NCBI GenBank assembly: GCA_022496805.1
Contig: CM040085.1
Location: 40,391,811 to 40,455,810, forward strand
DNA from: Pohlia nutans
Taxonomy: Eukaryota > Streptophyta > Bryopsida > Bryales > Mniaceae
Direction of reading: 5' to 3'
DNA: 64,000 bases
Position numbers and translations under genes: made by a program. Positions 11,104 through 21,370 of this stretch are shown here, one piece after another. A model generated the notes under the pieces. The model was not told the DNA's origin. It did not search any database and saw nothing but the letters and a program-made list of their open reading frames with translations. Numbering within the stretch: the stretch's first letter is position 1; every line of letters starts with the position of its first letter.

Positions 11104-11418
11104 CTAAGGTAACTATATCTAAAAGCGACCATTTCCTTAAAGCGTCTATAGCTCAATCTTCCATAATAAGTAGATTCTGACACCCTATTGTTGATGAGAA
11201 TGTGCACAATCCGAACATCATAGTTTAGGGTCGCTTTAAGGTCAACCTATAGTTAGCACTTTAGAAATTCATAACTTATTCATACGGTGTCCAAATAATG
11301 CATGCTAAAGTGCGTTGGAATCCTCTTGAACTTGCTATTAAGACCCACTAAAAAAAGTTTTACATGTGTAAATAGGCTCAGTTGGTAACGCGAATGCTTT
11401 AAGGTATAGTTACCTTAG
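11104..11418. mobile_element. 315-bp MITE with TIR CTAAGGTAACTATA
   Basis: CTAAGGTAACTATA at 11104 is repeated exactly in inverse at 11405-11418, and the match continues with few mismatches to about 22 bp. The interior is non-coding. A short tRNA 5'-half-like stretch (GGCTCAGTTGGTAACGCG) lies near 11,378. No clear target duplication is visible, so I leave the superfamily open. It lies just before a dead Tc1 transposase and could be an end of that element or an independent insertion. Confidence 0.6.
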
Positions 11419-11529
11419 ATGTCGTTTTTTTGTAGTTACAGACGACCACATACTCAACATTTACTTATCGAATGGGAGTCTCATAATAGAATTAAATGGA
11501 ATCTAGAAACATAGCGGAATCAAATAACC

Positions 11530-12110
11530 TTCTCAAATGAGTCTAAACACAACCAATTTTGTTCATATAGAATGTCTTGGAGTTGGATGCATGATCCAAA
11601 AGAGTGTTCATCGTGAACTGTTATTCAGACAGTGAAACATGGTGGTGGGGGAATTATAATTTTGGGAAGTATGTGCATTCATGGACCTAGATTGGTATGC
11701 AAAGTAGAGGGCCGCATAAACCAATATCGTTACTGGGAAATTTTAGAGCAAAATGTCGATAGAACAATTCAGAAGTTTAACTTAGACCCTTTTCTTGTAA
11801 TTTCCAACCTGACAATGCTCACATTCATACCACTAAGATGTTTTAAGAGTGGTTCTCTTAACAACGTTCTACTATTCTACCTTGACCTGCTCATTCGTTT
11901 TAATTGAATCCTATAGAACATTTATGGTCCATTATGAAACAACGATTAAATCAAAATGAGCATCCACCAACTGGAATGATTGAGTTGTGGGATTATGTGG
12001 TAGAAGTTTTCTATTCTATTACTTCATATGATTGCAGAAGGCTTGTAGAAAGCATGCCACTCCAAATTGCAATTGTGCTAAAAGCAAAAGGAAAGTGGCC
12101 AAAATATTGA
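11530..12110 (+). pseudogene. Tc1/mariner transposase remnant
   Basis: Read across frames, the region resembles the catalytic part of a Tc1-type transposase: SNESKHNQF near 11,535, VKHGGGGIIILG near 11,630, EGRINQYRYWEILEQN, a QPDNAHIH block near 11,800, and NPIEHLWSIMKQRLN to LVESMP...KAKGKWPKY at the C-terminus. The frame is broken by a stop near 11,610, a frameshift near 11,795 and a stop near 11,895. The usual first catalytic Asp (SDES) is Asn here. The N-terminal DNA-binding half is not recognisable. The element is dead. Confidence 0.8.
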
Positions 12111-12359
12111 GTGATTTTCTTATTGGAGTTACGAAATTGATAAAATATATAGGCAAACCTTGAAAAAAATCTCTCTTATCTAAGCATTGTTTTGGAAGGA
12201 ATCATTTTGAAACAAGAATGTTCTCACACATAGTATCCCAATAAAATTACTATTTACAAGTCCGTGTATTCATTTTCCCCCATGATTGATTGAATAAAAA
12301 GTTTGCAAACATTTTATCACTTTTGGAAGGCACTGTAAAATACAAGACGGTTGGGTATA

Positions 12360-12512
12360 TGCCTAAGCCCAACATTTATGAATGATTCACATCAAAATGA
12401 TATATAGAAAGGCTAGACATATGCTTAACTGCCAAGTACTTGCATCTCAAAACAAAATAAAATATAGGAAGGTTCGGCATATGCCTAACCTCCAACACTT
12501 GCATCTCAATAT

Positions 12513-12545
<33 letters not shown>
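12360..12545. repeat. Dispersed copies of the 'TATGCCTAAC' repeat plus (TA)n
   Basis: Three diverged units with CATATGCCTAACCTCCAACA-type cores separated by CTTGCATCTCA occur here, followed by a TA dinucleotide run at about 12,516-12,544. The units belong to the same family as the large array at 55.6-58.3 kb. Confidence 0.6.
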
Positions 12546-12550
<5 letters not shown>

Positions 12551-12905
12551 TAAATTTTATATTTTTGGGATGCAAGTGTTAGGCACATTACTACATAAAA
12601 ATCAAGGAGGAAGTCTTTTTGGACCTATAGAATTTTTTCTTTTGGTTTGGATTTTTTTTATAATATGACAAGGTTAGGCTCTTATGATTTTTAATACATA
12701 GCTTGTAGCAATTATATATATATAAATAAATAAAACGTTTAAAACAAAGTTATCATAATATCTTTCAGAAACTATCTCAACATTAGAGTTATCCGTAAAG
12801 TCCATCAAAGTTTGAAGAAGATACCACGAATTTTTCTATTTTATACTCTTATTTGTTCACTCTAAATAGTTAAAAGGTGTAGAAGATCTTAGTGGTCTAT
12901 CTTTA

Positions 12906-13482
12906 TTAACCCCTAAATGCTCAGAGCCCTCTCCAAATTCAGTAGTTTTGCAAAGATGCATTATAAAATGCAACTAAGAGGGATATTTTCAACTTGATGT
13001 ATGAATAAAAGTTGTACATTATGAGTTTTAGATTCTATCCATACGGTTAGATCTATGACTACTATCACCAATATTTTTGAATAAAATTCGAAACTCAAAA
13101 TTCAAAATTCTTTTGTAATTCGATTACGAATAAGATATTGACAATCTGTAGATGAAATTTGTTGTGATTGGTTGAAATGTAATACTCTAAGTATAGTGAT
13201 TTTTGGAGATTTTTTGGTTGCTTAATTTTATGAGTAGACTTTTTCAAGAGCTTTTTTACATTGAAATCTTCGAAATTTTGGGTGAATCACTACAACATGA
13301 AATGAGGCATAAAATTTTCACAAATCATTCCCTTTCTAATCGGATCACACATTCATGAAGCTAACTTCCCATAGAATCTAGAGTAAAAAATCCACACTGC
13401 AAAAATTGCATGACGGATGAGAAAACACGGATGAAATCTGTACATCGTCCAAAAAATGGACGCTCAGGCAGTTAGGGGTTAA
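12906..13482. mobile_element. TTAA-flanked inverted-repeat element, copy 3 (piggyBac-like), with empty-site control
   Basis: This 577-bp copy sits inside the left arm of a foldback. The ends are TTAA-CCCCTAAATGCTC and (reverse strand) TTAA-CCCCTAACTGCCTG. The other foldback arm shows the uninterrupted locus with a single TTAA, so one copy of the target became two on insertion. This is the best evidence in the window that TTAA is the target. No coding capacity. Confidence 0.75.
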
Positions 13483-13487
13483 ACGTG

Positions 13488-13587
13488 TAAGAGGTGTGTA
13501 AGAGCTTGGTGGTCTTCAAAAGTTTTTTAGCTTATTTCTTGGTGCTAAAAAACTTTTGAAGACCACCAAGCTCTTACACATCTCTTA
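13488..13587. repeat. Near-perfect 100-bp hairpin
   Basis: Arms of 44 bp (13488-13531 and 13544-13587) pair with a single G/A difference, which is a G-U wobble in RNA, around a 12-nt loop. It is the core of the foldback at 12.8-13.7 kb. The size and pairing resemble a young inverted-repeat small-RNA locus. No open frame crosses it. Confidence 0.85.
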
Positions 13588-14142
13588 CTCATTTAATAAT
13601 GATAAACCACCAAGATCTTCTACACCTTTTAACTATTTGGAGTGAAAAAATAAGAGTAAAATAAAGCAAATTTCATTGAAAATTCTTCAAATTCAAGGTG
13701 ACTTTACGAACAAAATTATTGCAAAGAAAAACATAAATTGTATTTACATAAATTGCAGATATTAAAGTAATTCAATATTTGTTCGATTTTATTTATATTT
13801 TTTAATATTTGTAAAAGCTTTGCAAAGCTTTCAATGTTGCATTAAAATAAGTAGGTAGAATGTAGAGTTGGTACATTTGTGTTGAATATTCAATCATTTT
13901 TAAAAGTAAGGTTCAATAAATAGAATATTCAAAAGTATTCGTCAAACTTCTAAATTTCACTGTATAATTTTCTTTTCAAAGAATCAGTTTCCATATATTA
14001 ATATTTACCTTCAAGAATATTTCTCTCATATTTTCTCTCATATTTTCCCTCCGCCTATTTGTAAATACTCTTAGTAGTATTAACAACCTCATCAATATTC
14101 TAGAATGTTATTGTGTAAGAGTTGAATAGTCAATAAATACTA

Positions 14143-14223
14143 TTGCCTCTGTTCCACTAAAAATTTATGTTTTCCTTTATACATTACAAAAGAAAACATA
14201 GGTTCTTAGTGGGATAGAGGGAG
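14143..14223. mobile_element. Stowaway-like MITE with TA target
   Basis: The left end TTGCCTCTGTTCCACTAA and the inverted right end CTCCCTCTATCCCACTAA match the widespread plant Stowaway consensus and pair through about 32 bp. TA flanks both sides (14141-14142 and 14224-14225). The element is 81 bp and non-coding. A related end fragment occurs near 22,725-22,775 (GGACAATTATTTCCGGACAG). Confidence 0.75.
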
Positions 14224-14782
14224 TATAGTGCACTCATGGGGTGCATTCAGTGAATAAAAGGAGCCAATGGCGTCTAAATTTAAGAACTCTTGATCATTAG
14301 TAAAAAGACAACATCAGGAATTTCGGACCCCACTAATTCTGCACTGATTCAGTGCGATTTCCGATATTTCAAGGGTTCGTACGATTTTCGCACTGATTCC
14401 GCATCGTTGCATCATTCATCGCAACTACACTGATATGACACGATGTTCGTACAAGCAAATATAGTACTGATTCGACACGATTGATACATCCATTGAAAAC
14501 GTATGAATTCAACACTCTTTATAGTCGTCAAATGTCGTGTTTTAATCGTCTTTAAAACTACACTGATTCAGTGCGTTTTTCGTGCGACATCATCTTTTCC
14601 ATATCTAGATTTTCTTTTCCTTTTATATCTAAATTTGATCAAAATAGTATTATTAAAAAATATAAAATAAAATAAAATAATAAAAAATAAAAAATAATTA
14701 CTTTCCTCACTACCCACTTCAACTACACGGAAATTGCTCGCACATGCGGTGGGGCCCACAATAGCTTCCCAAACTCTATCGC

Positions 14783-14852
14783 CAACGGTGGGATTTGAAC
14801 TCTCAACCTCCCGGTTGCCAATCAAGTTCCAAACCACCAAACCACCTCAAAC
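14783..14852 (-). other. tRNA-like sequence (SINE head or tRNA pseudogene)
   Basis: On the minus strand, GGTGGTTTGGTGGTTTGGAAC resembles an A-box and D-arm, and GAGTTCAAATCCC is a good B-box/T-loop. Spacing between the two is close to that of a tRNA, but the acceptor and anticodon stems do not pair well. It lies inside the 1.74 kb inverted-repeat element. Confidence 0.5.
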
Positions 14853-14891
14853 TCTTCATGCATAGATTAGAGCTCCTTTGGTAATTATCAA

Positions 14892-15418
14892 AATTTTTTT
14901 TTCAGCGGACTTTGAATGTTTTTAACTATGTGAAAAAAACTTTTTTTCCAAATTTTTTTTGCACTAGATTATGCAGGACGTTTTCTATATCTAGGATTTT
15001 TTTCATAATTTTTTGAATTTTTTAAATTTTTGCCAAAATCGTGATGGCAGATCATGGCTGTGAGCTGTTTTTTTTTTTTTAGCGGATTTTGAATGTTTTT
15101 AACTATGTGAAAAAAACTTTTTTTCCAAATTTTTTTTTGCATTAGATTATGCATGACGTTTTCTATATCTAGGATTTTTTTCATAATATTTTGAATTTTT
15201 GAAATTTTTGCCAAAATCGTGATGGCAGATCAGGGCTGTGAGCTGTTTTTTTTTTTTCAGCGGACTTTGAATGTTTTTAACTATGTGAAAAAAACTTTTT
15301 TTCCAAATATTTTTTTTGCACTAGATTATGCAGGATGTTTTCTATATCTAGGATTTTTTCATAATATTTTGAATTTATTTATTTTTTGCCAAAATCGTGG
15401 TGGTTGTGAGCTATTTTT
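14892..15418. repeat. Three tandem copies of a 177/178-bp T-rich unit
   Basis: The landmark GCGGA(C/T)TTTGAATGTTTTT recurs at 14905, 15082 and 15260. Each unit also contains TTTTCTATATCTAGGATTTT and GCCAAAATCGTG. The copies differ by few bases, so the duplication is recent. The unit contains no reading frame of note. Confidence 0.85.
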
Positions 15419-15597
15419 TTTTGCTCCTATGATGAAAAGTACAATGATAACCAATAATACCAAATTTGAATTCTAAAAATATAAAATGTTATTTCTTTGA
15501 AATTTTAATGTGTATTGCTTCTAAACTCTGTAAATGAAGATCTAAAAATGTTTTGGGAAATTAAACCGGAAGTATAATTTAAAGAAGATTCTTGGAA

Positions 15598-15672
15598 TAT
15601 TCCAAAATATTCCAAAATAATATAAAATATTTTGAAAGATTCCAAAAGATTCCAAAAGATTCCAAAAAATAT
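15598..15672. repeat. Short GATTCCAAAA tandem run
   Basis: A degenerate run of ATTCCAAAA units, about 10 bp each, lies within the 1.74 kb element. It is low complexity with no further meaning that I can see. Confidence 0.6.
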
Positions 15673-16055
15673 ACTAAAATATTGTACACAGATGTCGTAC
15701 GAAAATAATTTGCATTATAATAGATACTGAAATCGCACGAATATAATAAATGGCATTAATATGATACGTATACGATACTGAATTCGCATTAACTAAAACC
15801 GCACGTTATCCATGTCTTATCAGCCATGTGATGTAAATACACGATTAACGCACGGATTCCGTCAAGCACGACTTTCGTGCGGAAACAACACTTTTTTGAT
15901 AATCATTGAAAAGACACTGCATCGACACTCTAGTAATGCATGTCACTTCCGTACCGTAACGACACTTCTAAATGCACGTATGACGTGCGGAATCAGTGTT
16001 TAAGGATAAACGCACTGAATCAGTGCAGAATCAGTGGGGTCGGAAATTCCTGATG

Positions 16056-16439
16056 AAGTCACAATAAACATTTAATCATTAAAAACATGTCACATTGGAC
16101 AAGATTTCTACTAGTGAATGACTGCTTAGGAAACGATACATTCAATTTATGTAGATATTAGAAAAATTCAAGGACATTTTAGTCTTTATTAAAGACTAGT
16201 TACAACCATATTTTAGTCCTTTTAGAGTATCAATAAATTTTCAAACATCGTCAAAAATTAATATATGGTAGAATGACATAATATATGTAGTTACTACTTT
16301 ATGTTGCATTATCAATTCAAATGATAAATTTATTGCTCAATAATTTATAAAAATAAGCACTAGTTATAGTTTTGGTGACTCCTATTACTGTGTGTGAATA
16401 TACCCCATTATAGTATTTAGTCCAAGATGCACTAATTTT

Positions 16440-16470
<31 letters not shown>

Positions 16471-17040
16471 CGTAGAATGAATACTTTTAGGAAGTATGTT
16501 TATAGATGTTCTTCTATATGAGTAGTACCAAAATCTTCAAAATTTGATAAAAGAATTTGCCTTGTGTAAAAAGATATAGCCTTGAGTAAATAGTTAGTGT
16601 GGCTTGGACAAAATACTATAATGAATGTACGTTCGGTTGTCCTATATATTTTAAACTTTAGATTTATTACATTTATTGTACCCACATAAAGGAAGCGCAC
16701 ATAGGATTGGGTTGAAAATTTTAGGTACTTTTGGATTGAGAATGGATTCAACCTTAGGGGAGATGACAAGATTCCCGCATGAGAAATTAAGAGAAGTTTG
16801 GAGGAGCTTCTCTTGCTTCGAAGAGGTAGTAGAATCAAATCTCTTGGACAACGTTAATGGTTTAAAAAAACAAAGGCAAAATTTGTTATTTTTGCCATAG
16901 AAGCTAAAAACCGGTTTTGCCATGTCTTTCCTCTTTTAAAAAGGTTTTGTTAAATTTTTTGGTTATCTCAAATTTCTCAAAATTTTAATTTCTGCTTTGA
17001 GATTTATTTTTTCAACCCTGCTATTGGAGTACAATATATA
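16056..17040. other. AT-rich DNA with a MITE arm and an (AT)n run
   Basis: Positions 16,056-16,120 match the right arm of the foldback MITE at 60.26-60.42 kb (AGTCACAATAAACATTTAAT to TCTACTAGTG). An AT dinucleotide run lies at about 16,443-16,470. I see no gene in the rest. Confidence 0.55.
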
Positions 17041-17059
17041 GTATTCTCAAAATAAACAT

Positions 17060-17465
17060 ACCAAAGACCAACCAACCATACCATACCGAAGACCGACTAT
17101 CCGAGCCAACTATACCATACCGAAGACTGACCATATCATACGAAAGACCGACCATATCATACGAAAGACCGACCATATCATACGAAAGACCGACCATACC
17201 ATACCGAAGACCAACCATACCATACCGAAGACCAACCATATCATACCGAAGACCAACCATACCATACCGAAGACCAACTATACCATACCATACTACACCG
17301 TCGACCATGCCATACCTAAGACCATACCACACTATACTATACCGACGACCATACCATACTAAAGACCATACCATACCATACCAAAGACCATACCATACTA
17401 AAGACCATACCATACCGAAGACCATACCATACCGAAGACCATACCATACCGAAGACCCACCATAC
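17060..17465. repeat. CCATACCATACCGAAGA minisatellite upstream of RPL18A
   Basis: About 400 bp of tandem units 18-21 bp long, variants of ACCATACCATACCGAAGACC, end about 200 bp before the RPL18A start codon. Variant forms (ATCATACGAAAGACCG, CATACTAAAGA) are clustered, as in arrays growing by local duplication. Open frames across it on either strand are periodic artefacts. Confidence 0.9.
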
Positions 17466-17663
17466 CGAACCAATCGTGTTCACACGGGAGCCACCAGTCC
17501 GGTGTGAACGGGGCAACGGCCTCGAAACCCTAGGTTTACCGAGCGGCTGCTTGAAAGTCCTGTGCGTTGCATTCTGACTCTCTCTTTGTCTGGGTTGGTT
17601 CGGGAGACAGGCGCTACCTCATCGTTGGCTTGCTTTACGTTTCAGGATTCCCAGCTTGCCGCC

Positions 17664-18087
17664 ATGGTTTTCCGGGTACGCATTCCTCTCCTCTTCTCTG
17701 TCGCCGTTTTCGCACAAGAAATCGCTCAATTTCGTTAGGGTTTATGTTGCTAGGGTTTTGGCGGTTTTGCCAACACCAGAACGCAGCATTTCTCATGCTC
17801 AGCCTTGCAGTTTTCCAACTCTTCTCCCTAGGGATCGCGATGCCTGTTCTCTGGACCACCTTGTAATGCTAACAGTGCTTTTTCCCGTTCTGATTGTTCC
17901 GGTTCTTCCCTTCAACAGTTTCACCAGTACCAGGTCGTGGGGCGAGCCCTTCCAACCCCGACCAAGGAAACCCCGAAGGCGTACCGGATGAAGCTCTGGG
18001 CGACCGACGAAGTGCGCGCCAAGTCTAAGTTCTGGTATTACATTGTTTGAAAGTTTGAAAGAATCCATTTTTTTTTAAATTCTTCAC

Positions 18088-18125
<38 letters not shown>

Positions 18126-19462
18126 TAGAATTCTAGTGGATACATCGCAATTGCCGCTGAAATTTGTATCGTTGTATGAGTCTTGTTATCATTGGCTACG
18201 GGGTTAGCACCTTCCTCATCAGGTCATAAGTAGCGCTTGTAGCTTAAACTGCATAATTGTGTCATGCTCAGGTACTTCCTCAGGAAGTTGCAGAAGGTGA
18301 AGAAATCCCACGGTCAACTTCTTGCCATCAACCAGGTACTGCACACTTCTTACTCCATCATTGCGATATCCCTCAATAAAAGCATTAGATACAATCGTGT
18401 AATGGAGGGATGCAAAATTCGAGTCGTATGCTATGTGGACAAGAACCACCAAGAACGATAGAATGGAAACCACTCAAAGCTGACATGAGTGGTTTCCTTC
18501 ATTTCGTTTTTGGTGGTTCTTGTCCACATTTCCAAGAGGATTCTAACTCACTAATTCTTATTTCCTGGACATTGAATTTTCAAAGTTTAGGTTAAAACTG
18601 TTGGTAGGCTTTAACTCTTCAGCTGTTGTACATCGTCATACCCACTAGATTCTTAATATGCAACATTTACTCCCATGTATGGCCTACTCGTTACCTACGA
18701 GAAAGGGCTCATTACCGTACCTTAGTTCTTTACAGTACAACTCGTGGTGTGTGATGTCTGCCTACAGTTGTCCCTCTCTATTATGACATGTTTGGGAAGC
18801 CCTAACTTCAAGTTGTCAGGCCTTGTCACATGTGTATTGCTTGAAACAATAATATCGTCCTATTATGGAGTGTCATATTATGGATGGTAGACTGTATCCA
18901 AAGATAGTAAAAACATTCATACAATCCAAGAGCGTATTTTAGTTGAGCTTGAGCACAATGTTAGGTCTTCACATTTACAATCGGTGACCCGGCCACCTTG
19001 TATTTGTGAGATATTCGCAAAGTGTATGTTACAAGCAAATGAGTGCCTGGTTCCTTTCAAATGACGTGAACTGGTATGCACTGGGAGAGAGCATGACACT
19101 AAATGAGATTGTTGTTTCAGATTTTTGAGAAGTACCCGACCACCATCAAGAACTACGGTATCTGGGTGCGTTATCAGAGTCGGACTGGTTACCACAACAT
19201 GTACAAGGAGTACCGTGATCTGACTCTGAATGGAGCGGTGGAGCAGATGTACGACGAGATGGCGTCTCGTCACCGGGTGCGTTCTCCTTGCATCCAGATC
19301 ATCAAGACGGCCACCATCCCCGTGTCGCTCTGCAAGCGTGAGAACACCAAGCAGTTCCACAACTCCAAGATCAAGTTCCCTCTGACCTACCGCAAGATCC
19401 GCCCACCCACCAGGAGCCTCAAGACCACCTACAAGGCTTCCAGGCCTAACACCTTCGTGTAG
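17664..19462 (+). CDS. RPL18A: 60S ribosomal protein L18a (eL20)
   Basis: Encodes the cytosolic large-subunit protein eL20. Four exons join in frame: 17664-17675, 17919-18034, 18272-18335 and 19121-19462, giving 177 residues, close to the family length of about 178. Introns follow GT-AG. The protein has the family blocks [70 protein letters not shown] and [12 protein letters not shown], ending in [12 protein letters not shown]. The first exon codes only four residues, as is common for plant ribosomal protein genes. Odd features: a 37-nt C run in intron 2, a strong hairpin in intron 3 and a minisatellite upstream. All coding parts look intact. Confidence 0.95.
18089..18125. repeat. 37-nt poly(C) tract in RPL18A intron 2
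   Basis: An uninterrupted run of C lies about 55 bases after the intron 2 donor. The other strand is a G run able to form quadruplexes, and the C strand could form an i-motif. Its length may not be accurate, because runs like this are hard to sequence. Confidence 0.85.
18433..18529. ncRNA. Hairpin in RPL18A intron 3 (miRNA-precursor-like or tiny foldback)
   Basis: Two 44-nt arms separated by a 9-nt loop pair at about 38 of 44 positions, plus one G-U. The outer 20 pairs are continuous (ATGTGGACAAGAACCACCAA) and the inner GAAACCACTCA block pairs fully, with a small cluster of mismatches between. Size, loop and mismatch pattern fit a plant miRNA precursor. It could equally be a small inverted-repeat transposon; no target duplication is evident. 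Transcription would come with the host intron. Expression is unknown. Confidence 0.5.
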
Positions 19463-19956
19463 AACAGGAAGGAAGGTCTAGACCATGAAAGATGCTAAGT
19501 TTACATGTGGATCAGTAAACATTTGGAGCCTCCTGTGCATGTTCCTTGCATGTCTTTCGATTCTGTGGCTTGCTTGTACTTTTCCTGATTCTGTGAATCT
19601 CTTTGTGCTTTTTGTTGGGAATTTTCTTTTGAGTTCAATAGTGTTCTGTGTAGGGCAAGTTGCTCCATTGAGCGCTTTCACCAATGTAAGGCACAGGTGC
19701 CATTGTGCATAGCCCCTCTAGGTGGGGGCCATGAGGTATCCCAAAATGCTCTATAATCATTTAAAGTCAACTTATAAAAGAAAGAAAGGTAAACTTAAAC
19801 CGATCCATTTATATCCCATCAACCAATTTTTTGGTTTTTCCGTTGGTAGAGCAACACACTGGAATCTAGCCAAGTAGGAAAAAATGGAGAAAATGGAGAG
19901 AATCATCCATACATTGATTGCCCATGCTAAATTGCTTCCTTCACTACCTCAATTGC
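19463..19956. other. RPL18A 3' flank
   Basis: The first 250 bases are T-rich with GT-rich stretches, as expected of a plant 3' UTR and polyadenylation region. After about 19,740 I see only ordinary intergenic sequence. Confidence 0.5.
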
Positions 19957-20768
19957 TTAACCCTTTACTGCCCAGAGTTGGGGGCGCCGTTTTTCAGGGT
20001 TTCTAATTTTGGGCTTTCTCAACTTGAGTTTGAAGCAGCACACACAAAATCAAACCATATGGTTTTTGAGATCATTCGACCAGCAAACATTGTCTGTTTT
20101 TCTTTATTGAGATCCAACGGCTACATTCGGAGATTATAACCACAAATGGCATTGTATGTTGATCAACTACATGCGGCAGTTATAGGGGGTGTTGTTTCTG
20201 GTGACCAGTCACCACTAAACATTTTTGTAAAATTTTCAAAGTTCAGTTCATCTATTCCTAATCTTGTGCTCTTCGAGATGACATAAATTGCGTCTCAATT
20301 GGACAATCCCACGATTTGTTATGAATTTTCTTCAAGCCACGAGACTGAAGTATACGGTTGTGGAGCGCATATAATACAAATTGAAATTTGTAACACATGG
20401 GATGCCAATCTAATCATGCAACAACCCTCACTTCATTTTGCTGTACATGGGAAGTGCCACCATTCTCCAAGAACCTCTGGAAATCATAAAAATACATAAA
20501 TTTCTTAAATCCATTAGGAGGTGTGAAATTATGCCAAATACAATGGAATATTGGTGTATAATACTGGTTAGAAAGGGCTCTCTGGACCTTTAAGGGTTAA
20601 ATTAGTAATATAACTCGGAATTAAAAAAAAATGCCCATCAAGTCTATATTCTAATGTTGCACTTCTGAAATTCAGAGTGCGATCTCATATTGGTATCTGA
20701 TTTTACAACATTCAAGTTTTGGGCGACCCAGCGACTACTTTGTGGTTACCTGGTCACTAAAGGGTTAA
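19957..20768. mobile_element. TTAA-flanked element, copy 6 (diverged, with two right ends)
   Basis: The left end TTAA-CCCTTTACTGCCC at 19957 faces two possible right ends, TTAA-CCCTTAAAGGTCC at 20597-20600 and TTAA-CCCTTTAGTGACC at 20765-20768 (both read on the reverse strand). The second matches the left end better. Either one element contains a diverged internal end or two elements share the locus. Non-coding. Confidence 0.5.
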
Positions 20769-21370
20769 TGCTTTGTGATCTCATTGTCATCTCGATCATC
20801 ATTCAATGAAATAACTCCCCAATTCCACCTATTACTTACTGCATTTAGTGTTGACTGGAAGTGAGATGACATTGAATCAAACCCAGAGTGAAATTGGGGG
20901 CCAATTACAGGATGCGAAATTGAGTCTTGGGTGGAATTAGGTATGTCTACCTAACCAAGATATTCATACAAACAGGCTGGACCCTGCTCATGGTGGTCAT
21001 CAAAGGACTCTGAAAAATGCGTACAGATGATTCACATGAACCACAAATTTCTTCCTAAAAGTTATTCTTACAAAAGTGCCATATCCATTGATTTGTTGTA
21101 CTGGCAACTTCTAATTGTACTCGGGGTCTGAAACACATAATGGATCAACTGAATGAGCACTGCAATATGGAGTTGAAAGCTTGGGTCCAGGCCCTGCTAT
21201 ACACTCCACTGTTGCAGTCAAGGTATGGATATGGAGGCTCTCATCAGGAATGATGAACATCAATCATGAACCTGCCTAAACTAGTCATGCGTTCATCAGA
21301 ACATGTTTTGGGCGAATAGAATGTTCATACCCTCAATGACACAACCCTATGTAGAGTGGGCATGTATAGC
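20769..21370. other. Kinase gene 3' flank and intergenic DNA
   Basis: No further gene is visible. The part next to 21,371 should contain the kinase 3' UTR. Confidence 0.5.

Larger units (their letters stand above)
12794..13708. repeat. Long foldback (inverted duplication) with an inserted element
   Basis: The sequence from 12,794 to 12,909 and then 13,479 to 13,531 is the reverse complement of 13,544-13,708. Similarity decays outward, but the inner arm is nearly perfect. The left arm is split by a TTAA-flanked element at 12906-13482, while the right arm keeps the empty site ATTATTAAATGAG. Transcribed, the locus would fold into a long double-stranded RNA. Confidence 0.8.
14312..16055. mobile_element. 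1.74 kb TIR element with repeated CACTGATTCAGTGCG subterminal motif
   Basis: Both ends carry an inverted repeat of about 44 bp beginning CATCAGGAATTTC and running into CACT(A/G)ATTCTGCACTGATT with two or three mismatches. Both subterminal regions contain many copies of CGCACTGATTC and its palindromic form CACTGATTCAGTG, likely protein-binding repeats. No transposase is encoded. The interior holds a tRNA-like stretch and T-rich tandem repeats. I could not find a convincing target duplication. It appears to interrupt a MITE related to the one at 60.26-60.42 kb, whose right arm resumes at 16,056. Confidence 0.75.

Noticed and set aside
11378..11424. GGCTCAGTTGGTAACGCG looks like the 5' half of a tRNA
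   Set aside because: No B-box, T-arm or acceptor partner follows, so it is a fragment or chance match and was not called as a tRNA gene.
15219..15476. Phe-rich plus-strand frame
   Set aside because: It arises from T-rich tandem units; no membrane protein pattern beyond the T runs.
17021..17507. Long frames on both strands with Tyr/Met/Val/Gly or Pro/Tyr/His periodicity
   Set aside because: They are translations of the minisatellite, with no protein character and frames on both strands.
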